Position numbers and translations under genes: made by a program
Shown here: positions 40,746-49,882 of the stretch, one piece after another
Layout of the letters: every line of letters begins with the position of its first letter
Numbering within the stretch: the stretch's first letter is position 1
Notes under the pieces: generated by a model
The model's database searches: none
What the model was told of the DNA's origin: nothing
What the model saw: only the letters and a program-made list of their open reading frames with translations
NCBI GenBank assembly: GCA_000818945.1
Contig: KN805374.1
Span: forward strand, 520,530 to 584,529
DNA from: Schizochytrium sp. CCTCC M209059
Taxonomy: Eukaryota > Sar > Bigyra > Thraustochytrida > Thraustochytriidae
Length of the DNA stretch: 64,000 bases
Direction of reading: 5' to 3'

Positions 40746-41891
40746 TCATGAACGGCTGACTGACGGCGACTCGATCGGTTCGGGCGTGTGAGACAAGTCG
40801 CACATGACGGGGCAAGGGCAAGGCGAGCACTCGACGGTGGGTTTGAGCATGCGAAATGTGAGACTCACTCGAATTCCGCGAGGGACGATTCCGCGACCTT
40901 TGATAGGATCGCTCTTGCGCTGCAGAATTCCATGCGTGAACCGATATCGAGCCTCGCCCGTCAGGATGACAAGTGATCGCGGCGGCAAAAGAACATCAAC
41001 TACGCCTTCGCGACGCCCCTCTGGACAGAATCGCATGACGCTGACGGCGCCAAGACTAAGACTCGCGAGCCCGTCTTTAAACGCCGAGTGAGTGTCCACG
41101 TGGGGGGGAATACCCTGGCCAGGCAGGTATTCGTTTGCAGTGACCTGTTCTGGATCCCATGCTTCCAAGCCTCGGTTTGCTCCTGCTTCTCGAACGGCAT
41201 CGCGCACTCTGTCTGCAATGCGTGCGAGCCATTCGGGAAATGTCCCAACCTGTCGCGATGCGTCACAACGCCGCGTGCCATAGTCGAACTTGTACCCAAA
41301 ATGGCGAACACGTCTCTTTTTCGGCTGACGTCGATGAACAGGTACCTCCCAGGCTTCATCAATCTGTGACAAGAGCTCCTTTTCCTCATTTGCATTGACA
41401 AAGTTTTCCAAGAGACGCAGACCAGGTACTTGAACAAGGTCTCCTGCAACATAGTCAACCTCCCGAAAGCTTTGAGCGCCATCAATTACCTTTGGCGCAG
41501 CAGTTTTTGCATCTGTGTTCCCAATCATACTGCTAGCAGCGCTTGCATCACGGCCGCGTTTCTTGCCAGCTTTGATTTCTTGAACGAGGAGCTCGCGTCC
41601 TGAATTCAAGAGGTCTCGTCGGCCGTGGAATTTTGCAATCGCTGTTTCGCCGACATTTCGATCTGCAAAGCTGATACGCACGACCCCCCTTGCCAGAGGT
41701 TTCATCTGAGGCATCGCAGCGCTCGCCTCGATGATCTTCTCCTGCACCAGCAGGCGCTCGAGCTCCGCGGCCACGAGCTCGTCCTCGTTCTCGCTCTGTC
41801 GCTCGCAAGCGCCGCGCTGCTCCTCCTCCGCCTCGCTTTGGGGCCTGCTTTTCCGCGCAGGTCCTACCCGCGCGACGGCGACGAGCGTCAT
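40746..41891 (-). CDS. ALKBH8: ALKBH8-like 2-oxoglutarate/Fe(II) dioxygenase
   Basis: 381 residues. The AlkB core spans about 155-348: GLRLLENFVNANEEKELL, YLPGQGIPPHVDTHS (iron ligands His264 and Asp266), TGEARYRFTHGI (His320) and RGIRVSLTFR (Arg341, Arg347, 2-oxoglutarate and substrate contacts). The sequence around the HxD is that of ALKBH8, which hydroxylates the wobble uridine modification of tRNA in animals. Residues 1-150 are Glu/Arg-rich and include a short region (VVRISFADRNVGETAIAKF) that may be a degenerate RNA-binding part. The methyltransferase domain of animal ALKBH8 is absent. The start is the first ATG, and the gene sits head-to-head with RAD51C. Confidence 0.82.
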   Translation of the reverse strand: MTLVAVARVGPARKSRPQSEAEEEQRGACERQSENEDELVAAELERLLVQEKIIEASAAMPQMKPLARGVVRISFADRNVGETAIAKFHGRRDLLNSGRELLVQEIKAGKKRGRDASAASSMIGNTDAKTAAPKVIDGAQSFREVDYVAGDLVQVPGLRLLENFVNANEEKELLSQIDEAWEVPVHRRQPKKRRVRHFGYKFDYGTRRCDASRQVGTFPEWLARIADRVRDAVREAGANRGLEAWDPEQVTANEYLPGQGIPPHVDTHSAFKDGLASLSLGAVSVMRFCPEGRREGVVDVLLPPRSLVILTGEARYRFTHGILQRKSDPIKGRGIVPRGIRVSLTFRMLKPTVECSPCPCPVMCDLSHTPEPIESPSVSRS

Positions 41892-42240
41892 GGCCCTCTC
41901 GCGCGTCCTCCCGGAGCGCGTGCAAGGCCTCCTCTTCGTCCGGGCCGGGCTTGGTCTGCAGGGCGTCGCAGGCTTTGCGTTATGCTGCCAGACGCTTAAA
42001 GAAGATCACTCGCGTTGACGGGCTGTGATGTGATGGTTGGGCCATCGAGCAACTCCAGGTTCAAGTTGCTGCAGCAGATCCGTGACGCGCGAGAGAGCCG
42101 CGCGCGCAGAACCTCGTGCGCGGGGCGGCCCTTCTTGGCGACGTGCTTGCCTTGGCGGCGTGCTCGCTCGCCCGTCGCTCGTCGCTTGACACTCGCTCGA
42201 CGCTCGAGGCTTGGTTCGGGGGCCGGAGAAGGCGGGGAGG
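41892..42240. promoter_or_regulatory. Short bidirectional promoter region
   Basis: 349 bp, GC-rich, separate the ALKBH8-like and RAD51C start codons, with no gene in between. It should hold both promoters. I see no clear TATA or other box. Confidence 0.45.
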
Positions 42241-42544
42241 ATGGCGGATGAGGCCCCAGAGGGCGCGCTGCTCTCGACGGCGCTCGCAGTCTCGCCCGAG
42301 GCTAAAAAACTCATTCGTGCGTGTGGATTCAGGACACTGCGTGATCTCCTGCGCGATCCGCCCGTGCAGCTGGCAAGAGAACTCGCCATGGAACCCCGTA
42401 AGGTCGTCGCGCTCGTGCGGGAGATTCGCGAGGCTGCGCAAGGAACCGCCGTCTGGCAGGGCGCGACCCCCGCGACAATGACCTCGGCTACGGCTCCGCC
42501 TTCTTCTTCTTCTTCTTCTTCTTCTTCTTCTTCTTCTTCTTCTT

Positions 42545-42576
<32 letters not shown>

Positions 42577-43626
42577 TCTGCGACTGCAGCAGCATCAACA
42601 ACAAGAACCGCCGCAACCGTTCCCAATGCTTCGACTGCAAACAGAAAGCGCAAAGGTCGTAGCGCACTCGAACTTTTGGCGCAGGAGGAAACGGGGAGCA
42701 AAAAGATTGTCACGCTGTGCAAGTCCATTGACGAAATGCTCGATGGCGGCGTTAGTCTTGGGACGTTGACCGAATTCTGTGGCGTCCCAGGCGCGGGAAA
42801 GACGCAGGTCGCAATGCAGTTGGCCGTGGACGTTACCATCCCGCCCGCATTCGGTGGCCTCGGCGGCGAGTGTCTCTACGTGGACACGGAAGGAAGCTTT
42901 ACGGTGGAGCGCGTTGTGGACATGGCCGAGGCCGTTGTACGCCAACTCAAGAGAACGGCGCAGGCTAGCGCAGATGCAGGCGACGAGGATCTAGCAGAGA
43001 TGCAGTCTCGCGCATTGAAAGAAATCGCAAGCGCGGAGGATGTTCTCTCGAAAATCCACGTCTGCCGCGTACACAATTTAGTCGAGCAGCTTTCCGTGGC
43101 ACACTGCTTTGCGGACATGCTAGAGGAGAACCCAAGTCTACGACTGATTGTGGTGGACTCTGTGGCTTTCCATTTTCGTCAGGACGCGGGCACCAATGCC
43201 GGTCAGCGTGCTCGCGTATTGAGCGGACACGCGCAACTGCTCAACGCGCTGGCCGCGGAACGTAATCTCGCTCTGGTCGTAACGAACCAGATGACGGTCA
43301 AATTCGATCAAGCCGCGCCTCAAAGGCAATCTGGAGATGGCGCATCGTCATACTATGCGCCAGCTCTAGGTGAAATGTGGTCACATTCTGTGACAAATCG
43401 CGTTGTGCTGGAGCGAACTGCCGAACAAACCAGGTCGCGGCCCTCGAGTTCCTCGGGTGACATCAAGCGCGCTCGGAGCACCGATTCGGGGCCTCTTGCA
43501 GTGCGCAGTGCTCGACTTGTCAAGTCGCCGTACCTTGCGGCCGCGAAAGCGAGCTTTGTAGTTCGAGCAGCGGGGGTTCGGGACGTGCCCTCGGCGCGAG
43601 GTTCTCGTAGGTCTCACCGCACATGA
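42241..43626 (+). CDS. RAD51C: RAD51 paralogue RAD51C
   Basis: 461 residues. An N-terminal helix-hairpin-helix region (about 15-70, ALAVSPEAKKLIRACGFRTL) precedes an Ala/Ser/Thr linker holding a run of about 16 Ser (TCT repeat, 42501-42546) and runs of Ala (GCT repeat). The RecA-like ATPase core follows from about 140: FCGVPGAGKTQ Walker A at 181-188, LYVDTEGSF, Walker B RLIVVD at 301-306, and then VVTNQMTVKFD and LGEMWSHSVTNRV. The GAGKTQ/VDTEGSF arrangement and AVDVTIPPAFGGLGGE match RAD51C, which acts in homologous recombination with RAD51B/XRCC2/XRCC3 complexes. The tail is basic (RGSRRSHRT) and could be nuclear targeting. Confidence 0.9.
42501..42577. repeat. Coding (TCT)n and (GCT)n trinucleotide microsatellites in RAD51C
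   Basis: About 15-16 TCT codons followed by GCT-type codons encode the Ser and Ala runs of the linker between the helix-hairpin-helix and ATPase domains. They are probably length-variable. Confidence 0.95.
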
Positions 43627-43750
43627 CATCATTCATCTCTCAAGGTCAGGCTTGACTTTTTTTTAAAAATCAGGACCCGACTTCCTACTCGTGTAAAAGA
43701 ACATTGAACCAATCACACGCGTGCAGCACGCAGCGCAGAACGTTTGAGCC

Positions 43751-45208
43751 ATGGCGGACGGTAAAGGCTCAGAGTCTTTTGCTTACCCTGCTGCTGCTGC
43801 TGCTGCTCATCCTCCTGCTGCTGTTGCTGATGCTGCTGCTGCGAAGCTAATCAACTTGCTTACAGCCGCGGGCCAGGAAGCCGCAGAGCAGGAAGACCGC
43901 AATGCCCATGGGACGTACGCGTATGTCCGCTCGCGTTGGGCCAGTACTAGCGCAGTAGCGCGCCGGCCCCAAACGGCACAACAACGCTTGACGCGCAGCG
44001 CAAGAGAAGAGGTGTCTCCCCGGCGACAAGCTTTGGGTGATTCTTTTGACAAACGAGAGCTCGTGCAAATTTTTCAGACCTCGAGCGCAACATTCAATGA
44101 CAGAGGAAAGCATCATGAACGGCAGCAGCAGAAGGAGGAGCAGCAGCAGCAGCATCTTGGGCTCGCTTTACCCGGAGGTGGGTCGCATGTGAGTGATGAG
44201 CTCGTAATGGCGCTGCTTGACACTGCTCTCGGCCACTGTCTTACATCGGTGGACCTCGTCGGTAATCTGCAGCTCTGTGATCCTTTTCCGTCGCTGCATG
44301 ATGAGGCCAAGGTACCAGCGGAGTCTTGGCAAAAGATGCAAACCTTGCGCATGGCGCATTGTTTGCGACTCTCCAAGTCTTGCATGCTTACGATTCCTGC
44401 GCTATTTCCTGCGCTGCGCACGCTCGAACTCGCGTGCTGTCTCTCGGTTGACGACAAGGTCATCACAATGCTGTGCAAAGAGCTTGTTCATCTACGACAT
44501 GTTGACATTGCAGGATGTAGTCAGGTTACAGACCGCGGACTTGCGAATCTAACGATGACGCGAGGGAACCAACTCGTGACTGTAAACCTCACTGGACTTT
44601 GGGAAATCTCATCGCGTGGGCTTGCAGGTTCCGACTCAGAACCCCAAACCTGGTCGCGTCTGGAAGCCTTTTCTTGCGTGGGATGCACTGGTCTCGACGA
44701 TGCGGCGGTCTTGAGTATTCTCGAGCGATGCATCTCCTCTCGACTCGAAGTCTTTCACGCGGCAGGCGTGCGCTCACTCAGTGACAAGGTTCTCCGTGTG
44801 CTGGAGAATGGCAAGAAGTTGCGCGAGGTGGACATGAGCGACAATCCTGCTGTAACTACTGCCGGGGCACGTGGGCTTTTGAAGGCACAAAAATGCCATA
44901 TGCCAGGCTTGAATGTTTTTCGCACACGATCATGCCCACTCGTGAGCGTTTCTCTCGTCGATGAGTTTCCATTGATTGATGTGGAGGTTGACCAGCCCAT
45001 TCAAATGGATGTTGGGGATTGTCAGGTAGCAGGACGGCTCCTGCTAACGGTAGGGCTGGCAATGGGCGGCTCGCGCCTTGCTCTTAATCAAATGATGGGC
45101 TCGGTGGGCGTGACGCTCTGGTTTCGCGGAATGCAGGTGCTTTTTGCGTTATTTGGTCTTTATCTCAGCATGGCCGTGCTTGTTTTTGCTGTTGCAACGG
45201 TTTTCTGA
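43751..45208 (+). CDS. Leucine-rich repeat protein (AMN1/FBXL-like) with C-terminal hydrophobic segment
   Basis: 485 residues. Residues 1-50 are Ala-rich, followed by a basic and Gln-rich linker (a QQQKEEQQQQH stretch). About 165-400 holds degenerate leucine-rich repeats of the cysteine-containing type seen in FBXL/AMN1 proteins (LRTLELACCLSVDDKVITML, LRHVDIAGCSQVTDRGLANL, LEAFSCVGCTGLDDAAVLSI). I see no F-box. About 440-485 ends in a hydrophobic stretch (VLFALFGLYLSMAVLVFAVATVF), probably a membrane anchor. Substrate or partner is unknown. Start ATG at 43751 follows an in-frame context gccATGg. Confidence 0.78.
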   Translation: MADGKGSESFAYPAAAAAAHPPAAVADAAAAKLINLLTAAGQEAAEQEDRNAHGTYAYVRSRWASTSAVARRPQTAQQRLTRSAREEVSPRRQALGDSFDKRELVQIFQTSSATFNDRGKHHERQQQKEEQQQQHLGLALPGGGSHVSDELVMALLDTALGHCLTSVDLVGNLQLCDPFPSLHDEAKVPAESWQKMQTLRMAHCLRLSKSCMLTIPALFPALRTLELACCLSVDDKVITMLCKELVHLRHVDIAGCSQVTDRGLANLTMTRGNQLVTVNLTGLWEISSRGLAGSDSEPQTWSRLEAFSCVGCTGLDDAAVLSILERCISSRLEVFHAAGVRSLSDKVLRVLENGKKLREVDMSDNPAVTTAGARGLLKAQKCHMPGLNVFRTRSCPLVSVSLVDEFPLIDVEVDQPIQMDVGDCQVAGRLLLTVGLAMGGSRLALNQMMGSVGVTLWFRGMQVLFALFGLYLSMAVLVFAVATVF

Positions 45209-45545
45209 CGGATTTTGTCAAGAAGCGAAAGCTTTAGGGAGGAAACTACAAGAGTGTTACAGGGTCTACCACCGAGCATCGTGGGCACAAACCTTGAACA
45301 ATTTTTAATTTGGTAAAGAGCCAAGGAGAGAAAAAAACAGAAGTTGTTACAGTATCGCGCACATCTTTTCATTCGTTTTGATTATGTATGCAAGTTGAAA
45401 AGTGAAGTACTTGGAAAGAGATGAGTCGAGAGGAAAAAGAAATAGATGTGAATCGCCCAGCATGCGTCACGAATTACTTTCCTCTTGTTCGCTTCTCCCT
45501 TTCATATTTTCTTTTTTTTTCTTTCATCTTCTTCGTTTTCGTATC
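45209..45545. other. Convergent intergenic region
   Basis: 337 bp, AT-rich with T- and A-runs, containing the 3' flanks of the LRR and ClpX genes. No gene or repeat seen. Confidence 0.5.
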
Positions 45546-47996
45546 TTAGAACCCTGCGGAGGCTTCCTCGACCTGAGACCAGAGGTCAGCGTCGTCTTCG
45601 CCGCTGTCGAGCCGGGAAGCAATCTCCGAGGCTGGAGTGGGGCCCTTCTTCACGAGAAGAGGCTGCTTGAGACCGAGAACAGCGTCTTCGTGCACCACGA
45701 CAGCCTTGACGTCGCCCTTTTCAGGGAGGACAAACATTGTCTCGGTGAGAATGGAGTCGAGAATGGCGCGGAGTCCGCGAGCGCCCGTCTCGCGCTCATG
45801 TGCCATGATGGCAATGCGGCGGAGCGCCCCGTCCGTGATGACAAAGTCGACGTTTTGCAACGAAAAAAGCGTGCGGTACTGGCGCACAATCGCGTTCTTG
45901 GGCTCGGTGAGAACCTGGCAAAGCTCGTCAATGGTGAGCTGACGAGTGGAGAGCACATGCGAGAAGCGACCGAGAAACTCGGGGATGAGACCATACTGCA
46001 CGAGGTCCTTGGGCTGAACCTGCTTAAAGAGGTCGTCAGCGGTCACGCCCTGGAGAGTCTCTGAAGAGTTGGGCAAGACGCTCGCCTCGAAGCCCATTGA
46101 AGACTTCATGGTGCGGCGCGAAATGGTCTTTTCGAGACCGGAAAAGGCGCCGCCGCAGATAAAGAGAATCTCCGAGGTGTCGATCTGCACGTATTCACTG
46201 CGCACGGACTTGGCCCCCTTTTTGGGCACATTTGCCACAGTCCCCTCGAGAAGCTTGAGGAGCGCCTGCTGAACGCCCTCGCCGCTGACGTCACGGGTGG
46301 CGCCGGGTCCAGAACTCTTGGCAATCTTGTCGATCTCGTCAATGTACACGATGCCGCGCTGCGCAAGGTCGACGTCGTAGTCGGCCTCTTGGTAGAGTTT
46401 GTACAGGATGGCCTCCACGTCCTCGCCAATGTAACCGGCCTGAGTCAGGCAGGTTGCGTCAAAGATGACCAGGGGAACGCCTGTCATGCGCGCCAGCGTG
46501 CGCGCCATCAGCGTCTTGCCCGAGCCCGTGGGGCCGATGAGCAGCACGTTGGACTTGTCAATATGCGTGACATCGAGTTGAGTTTCCGAGCTGGCGCTCG
46601 CGCCTGCGCCCACTGCATTAGCCTTGGCACGGGCGTCGTTGTCCACTTCCTCCAAGGCATCGCTTGCCTCGCGGCTTCTGCCGCGATCCGCGGAGGCGCT
46701 CTCGCGACCGGGGACGCGGTCGCCCCCGAGGCCGCCGTCGGCCAGCTTGACAATGGTCGCACGAGGCTCTCCGTCGTCGCCGCGAACGTAGCCTTCGCCC
46801 GTACGCCAAGCGAGCGGGGAAACATCGGCATTTTGTGGCGGGATCTCGCCATCGCCGAGGTCAACCTCGCGGCCTTGATACCAGCGTCGAACCTGCTTGT
46901 CGTCAAATTGGCGGAGGCTTTGCGGTGGGCCAGATCCAGGGCCGCCACTGGTGGTCGAACCTGCGTTGGTGTGCGTGCTGACGCCCGGAGTGATGCCGCT
47001 CTTGGCGAGCCCGCCGGCGCTGTTGCCGACGGCGGCATCGCGCGCGGCTCGTGCTTTGCGCTGCTTGGCGTTATAGGAAAGAATGTTGTAGTGGTTGTGC
47101 ACGGAGACGGACAGGACCTTTTTCACGCGGTCCTGGCCGATGACGAACTCGTTGAGGCCGTTGAAAAGCTCGCGCGGAGTCTTGTTGGCCCAACGGGGCG
47201 CCTCATTGACGGCAGGAGCAGCAGCTTGGGAACCGCCTGCACCCGGGAGAGGGCCCGTCGGTTCACCAGAGTACTGCTGAGGTTGATCGGTGCGGGATCC
47301 CGCCCGCTGGCTGTCATCGAGCCACTTCAGTCCGGACCCCTTGTCGTCATTGTTGCCGGTGCTGCCCGTAAAGTTTCCAGACGCACCGCCGGTGACGGCA
47401 TCCCCGGATTGGGGTTGTCGGCGGAACTGATTACCTGCGCTCATGTCGGCTGAGGCGGGGCCGGGCGTGTACGAGCCGTTCCCGCGCGAAGAGGTCCATG
47501 CGGAGCTTGATGGCGAGGACGAGGCCGCCGTTGCTGAGGTCATGCTCTCGACCTGCTTGATGCGGTCCAGCGTGGACTTGGAGGTGTCCATCATGACATA
47601 GTGCACGCCGGGTGAGCACTGGCACTTGAAGACAAGGTCCGAGGAGCCCTGAGATCCGCTGTCGACGAGCTCCAGCTTGCGCTGGCACTTGGGACAGAGC
47701 CCGACGGCGTCGCCTCCGCCGTTGCCTCCGCCAATCCCTCCGGCGCCCTGGAGCGTCGAGGTCGACGTCGCGGACGTGCTGCCGAGGTCGCCGTTGCGGC
47801 TACTGCTGTTGTTGTTTTTGTTATTCCCGTTGCCATTGCCGCCGACGGAGGACGAAAAGTACGCTGCGGCCGCGTGCGCGGCGGGCCAGGGCGCCGCCGC
47901 CGGCGCGAGTGCGCCTCCCGCCTTTCTCCAGAGCAGCTCCCGCGTCTGTGCCCGCGCGCGCGGGGCGCCGCCTCTCGCGAGCGTGCGAAGGATCAT
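45546..47996 (-). CDS. CLPX: Mitochondrial ATP-dependent unfoldase ClpX
   Basis: 816 residues. The first 50 or so residues (MILRTLARGGAPRARAQTRE) are Arg-rich without acids, a mitochondrial presequence. A zinc-binding domain follows with Cys101, Cys104, Cys125 and Cys127. The AAA+ core has Walker A GPTGSGKT (about 488-495) and Walker B YIDEID (about 550). The pore and sensor regions carry YGLIPEFLGRF and ETGARGLRAIL. The ClpP-docking tripeptide, usually I/L-G-F, reads MGF here. Between the N-terminal helix of the core and Walker A there is an insertion of roughly 170-180 low-complexity residues not found in bacterial ClpX. ClpX unfolds substrates for ClpP in the matrix. The start is the first ATG giving a presequence. 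It is divergent from MetRS. Confidence 0.92.
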   Translation of the reverse strand: MILRTLARGGAPRARAQTRELLWRKAGGALAPAAAPWPAAHAAAAYFSSSVGGNGNGNNKNNNSSSRNGDLGSTSATSTSTLQGAGGIGGGNGGGDAVGLCPKCQRKLELVDSGSQGSSDLVFKCQCSPGVHYVMMDTSKSTLDRIKQVESMTSATAASSSPSSSAWTSSRGNGSYTPGPASADMSAGNQFRRQPQSGDAVTGGASGNFTGSTGNNDDKGSGLKWLDDSQRAGSRTDQPQQYSGEPTGPLPGAGGSQAAAPAVNEAPRWANKTPRELFNGLNEFVIGQDRVKKVLSVSVHNHYNILSYNAKQRKARAARDAAVGNSAGGLAKSGITPGVSTHTNAGSTTSGGPGSGPPQSLRQFDDKQVRRWYQGREVDLGDGEIPPQNADVSPLAWRTGEGYVRGDDGEPRATIVKLADGGLGGDRVPGRESASADRGRSREASDALEEVDNDARAKANAVGAGASASSETQLDVTHIDKSNVLLIGPTGSGKTLMARTLARMTGVPLVIFDATCLTQAGYIGEDVEAILYKLYQEADYDVDLAQRGIVYIDEIDKIAKSSGPGATRDVSGEGVQQALLKLLEGTVANVPKKGAKSVRSEYVQIDTSEILFICGGAFSGLEKTISRRTMKSSMGFEASVLPNSSETLQGVTADDLFKQVQPKDLVQYGLIPEFLGRFSHVLSTRQLTIDELCQVLTEPKNAIVRQYRTLFSLQNVDFVITDGALRRIAIMAHERETGARGLRAILDSILTETMFVLPEKGDVKAVVVHEDAVLGLKQPLLVKKGPTPASEIASRLDSGEDDADLWSQVEEASAGF

Positions 47997-49040
47997 TCCG
48001 CAAAAGCAAGAAAGCAAAGCTGGCTTGAGCCTCCCTGCCTCCGAGCGCCTCCGGGAGACCGACCGACCGACCGACCGACCGGCCGAGAGCGCGAGCTCGC
48101 GCTGCCCCAGGCCCTGCCTGCCCGCCTCTGCCGGCGCCGGCCCGAGTTCTCCTTCCCTTGCGCCGCGACGGACTCCCTCCGCCCTGCCGCGGGCGCGCCT
48201 CGCCTCTGCTCGCGCTCGCCTCCTCGCTCGGGCTTTGCTTCTGCTCTGCTCTGCTCTGCTTTGCTTTCGCCTTGGTACGTATAGTACTCTGCTCCTGCTG
48301 CTGCTACTCTTTTTCCGCCTTCTTCTTTCTTTCTTCACCGCTTTCTCCTTTGCTCCCTGTTCCCGTGCGGTGTTGTATACTATACTACACTGTACGATGC
48401 GCACCAGCACAGTCGGGTATTCTGCACACGCACTCGCAGAGAGGCACTTACTGCGTAGTACTTGTCAATGAAGCCTCCCTTGCAAGTTGCCAAAAGGCTT
48501 CTTTTTCAAAAATCCCGCACGCCTCCTCGCTCCGCTCTGCGCCGCTGCGCGCCCTCCTCGAGACCGCTGCGCGCGCGCGTCTCGTCTCCCTTCGCCCCTG
48601 CACGCGCGGCCCAGCGCAGCCCGGCGCGGCGCGGCGCAGCGCCCGGTATCGGTCGGCCGATCGATCGATGGATCGATAGATCGATTGATCGCTCGCTATA
48701 CGCGCTCTGCTTCCGGACGCCGCGTCTGCTTTCTGACGGATCGCCTTTCCCCGCTTTCTCCGCGTTCGCGCCCGTTCTGCGCCCCGCGCAAGCAGCTCTC
48801 TCCGCGCGGAACGGGAACGGCACCGGGGCGGAACCGGCCGTTCTCTGCCGTTCTCTGCCGTTCCTCCCCGCCCGGTCCGGTTCGGGTTCGAGGAGGGCGA
48901 GGAGGCCGAAGACGATGCTCGCTCGGGCTCGGGAGCAGTGCAGCTGGAGCGCGCGCGCCCGCTGCCGGCGGCGGCGACTCTCCGGCTCGCCCGCGCGCGC
49001 TCGGGGTCGGCCGCCGAGGCGCCGCGGACGCCGTCGCGTG

Positions 49041-49065
49041 CAAGCAAGCAAGCAAGCAAGCAAGC
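49041..49065. repeat. (AAGC)n tetranucleotide microsatellite
   Basis: Six units on the plus strand, about 820 bp 5' of the MetRS ATG. Confidence 0.95.
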
Positions 49066-49280
49066 TTTCTTTGCGTCCGAGTCTTTCGCGGGTCAACAAT
49101 CGAAGCGCGCACTGCGCTACCCTGCCGGGCCGCTGCCGGTGGCTGAAGCCCAGGAAACCTCGCTGCGCTGCAGCTGCCTGCGCCTGGCAGGGCCGCGGGC
49201 TGCTGGCTGCAGACTTGCAAGGTGAAGGCGTCAGCGACGGCGTCGGCGTCGGCGTCTTCGTCGCCGTTCTGCGAACGAAG

Positions 49281-49313
49281 GCGATCGATCGATCGATCGA
49301 TCGAGCGATCGAT
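49281..49313. repeat. (GATC)n tetranucleotide microsatellite
   Basis: About eight copies with one AGCG variant, about 570 bp 5' of the MetRS ATG. The unit is self-complementary. Confidence 0.95.
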
Positions 49314-49489
49314 GTCTTTCTTTTTCTTTCTTCTCGTTTCCTTCTTTCTTTTTTCCTCATTATGGTCACTATCAACAATACACCCGCTCGCAAGTGCGCT
49401 ATCGCCCCGTTCCAAGCAAGAGCGCCTTTCGTGTCTTTGCCACACTGCTGCCTGCTCCAACGTGAACGCGGTCCCCAAGTCGGCCATTT

Positions 49490-49529
49490 CCGCGTGCAAG
49501 TCCACTATTCCGCGTGCAAGTTCACTATT
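49490..49529. repeat. 20-bp tandem direct repeat
   Basis: CCGCGTGCAAGTCCACTATT at 49490-49509 is followed directly by the same sequence with one C-to-T change at 49510-49529. A diverged third start follows (CTGCACGCAC). It lies about 360 bp 5' of the MetRS ATG. Confidence 0.85.
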
Positions 49530-49705
49530 CTGCACGCACAGTCGCCCGAACCCGGCGTCGCGACGGCGCGCGCAAGTGCGCAAAGCGGCGCTGCGCAAGT
49601 GGAGAATGCGCGGCCGCAAGTGGCGCAAAACGAGCGGCCACTGGCGGGCGGGCAATGGCGGGCAAGCAGGGGCAGGGCGAAGATCGATCGATCGGCGGCG
49701 AGGAG

Positions 49706-49708
<3 letters not shown>

Positions 49709-49762
<54 letters not shown>
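49709..49762. repeat. (CAG)n trinucleotide microsatellite
   Basis: About 18 perfect units, 121 bp 5' of the MetRS ATG, probably in its 5' UTR or promoter. Confidence 0.97.
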
Positions 49763-49764
<2 letters not shown>

Positions 49765-49882
49765 CGGAGCAGCAGCGGAGCGCGAAGGGAACGCGCCGCA
49801 GGCTCGCCAAAAAGGTGGCCGACAGAACCTGTCCAGACCCGAGACAGCGCGTGAGGCGAAGTAGACCCGCGCCGAAGCGAAG

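Larger units (their letters stand above)
47997..49882. other. Divergent intergenic region, repeat-rich
   Basis: 1.9 kb between the ClpX and MetRS starts. In order: a (GACC)n tract (48057-48080), CTCTG units (about 48243-48265), (GATC)n (48659-48690), (AAGC)n (49041-49065), (GATC)n (49281-49313), a 20-bp direct repeat (49490-49529) and (CAG)n (49709-49762). Long open frames on both strands here are Arg/Ser/Ala translations of these repeats. It probably contains both promoters and the MetRS 5' UTR. Confidence 0.6.

Noticed and set aside
46389..47453. 354-codon plus-strand frame opposite ClpX
   Set aside because: Antisense of a strongly supported gene, no family signature.
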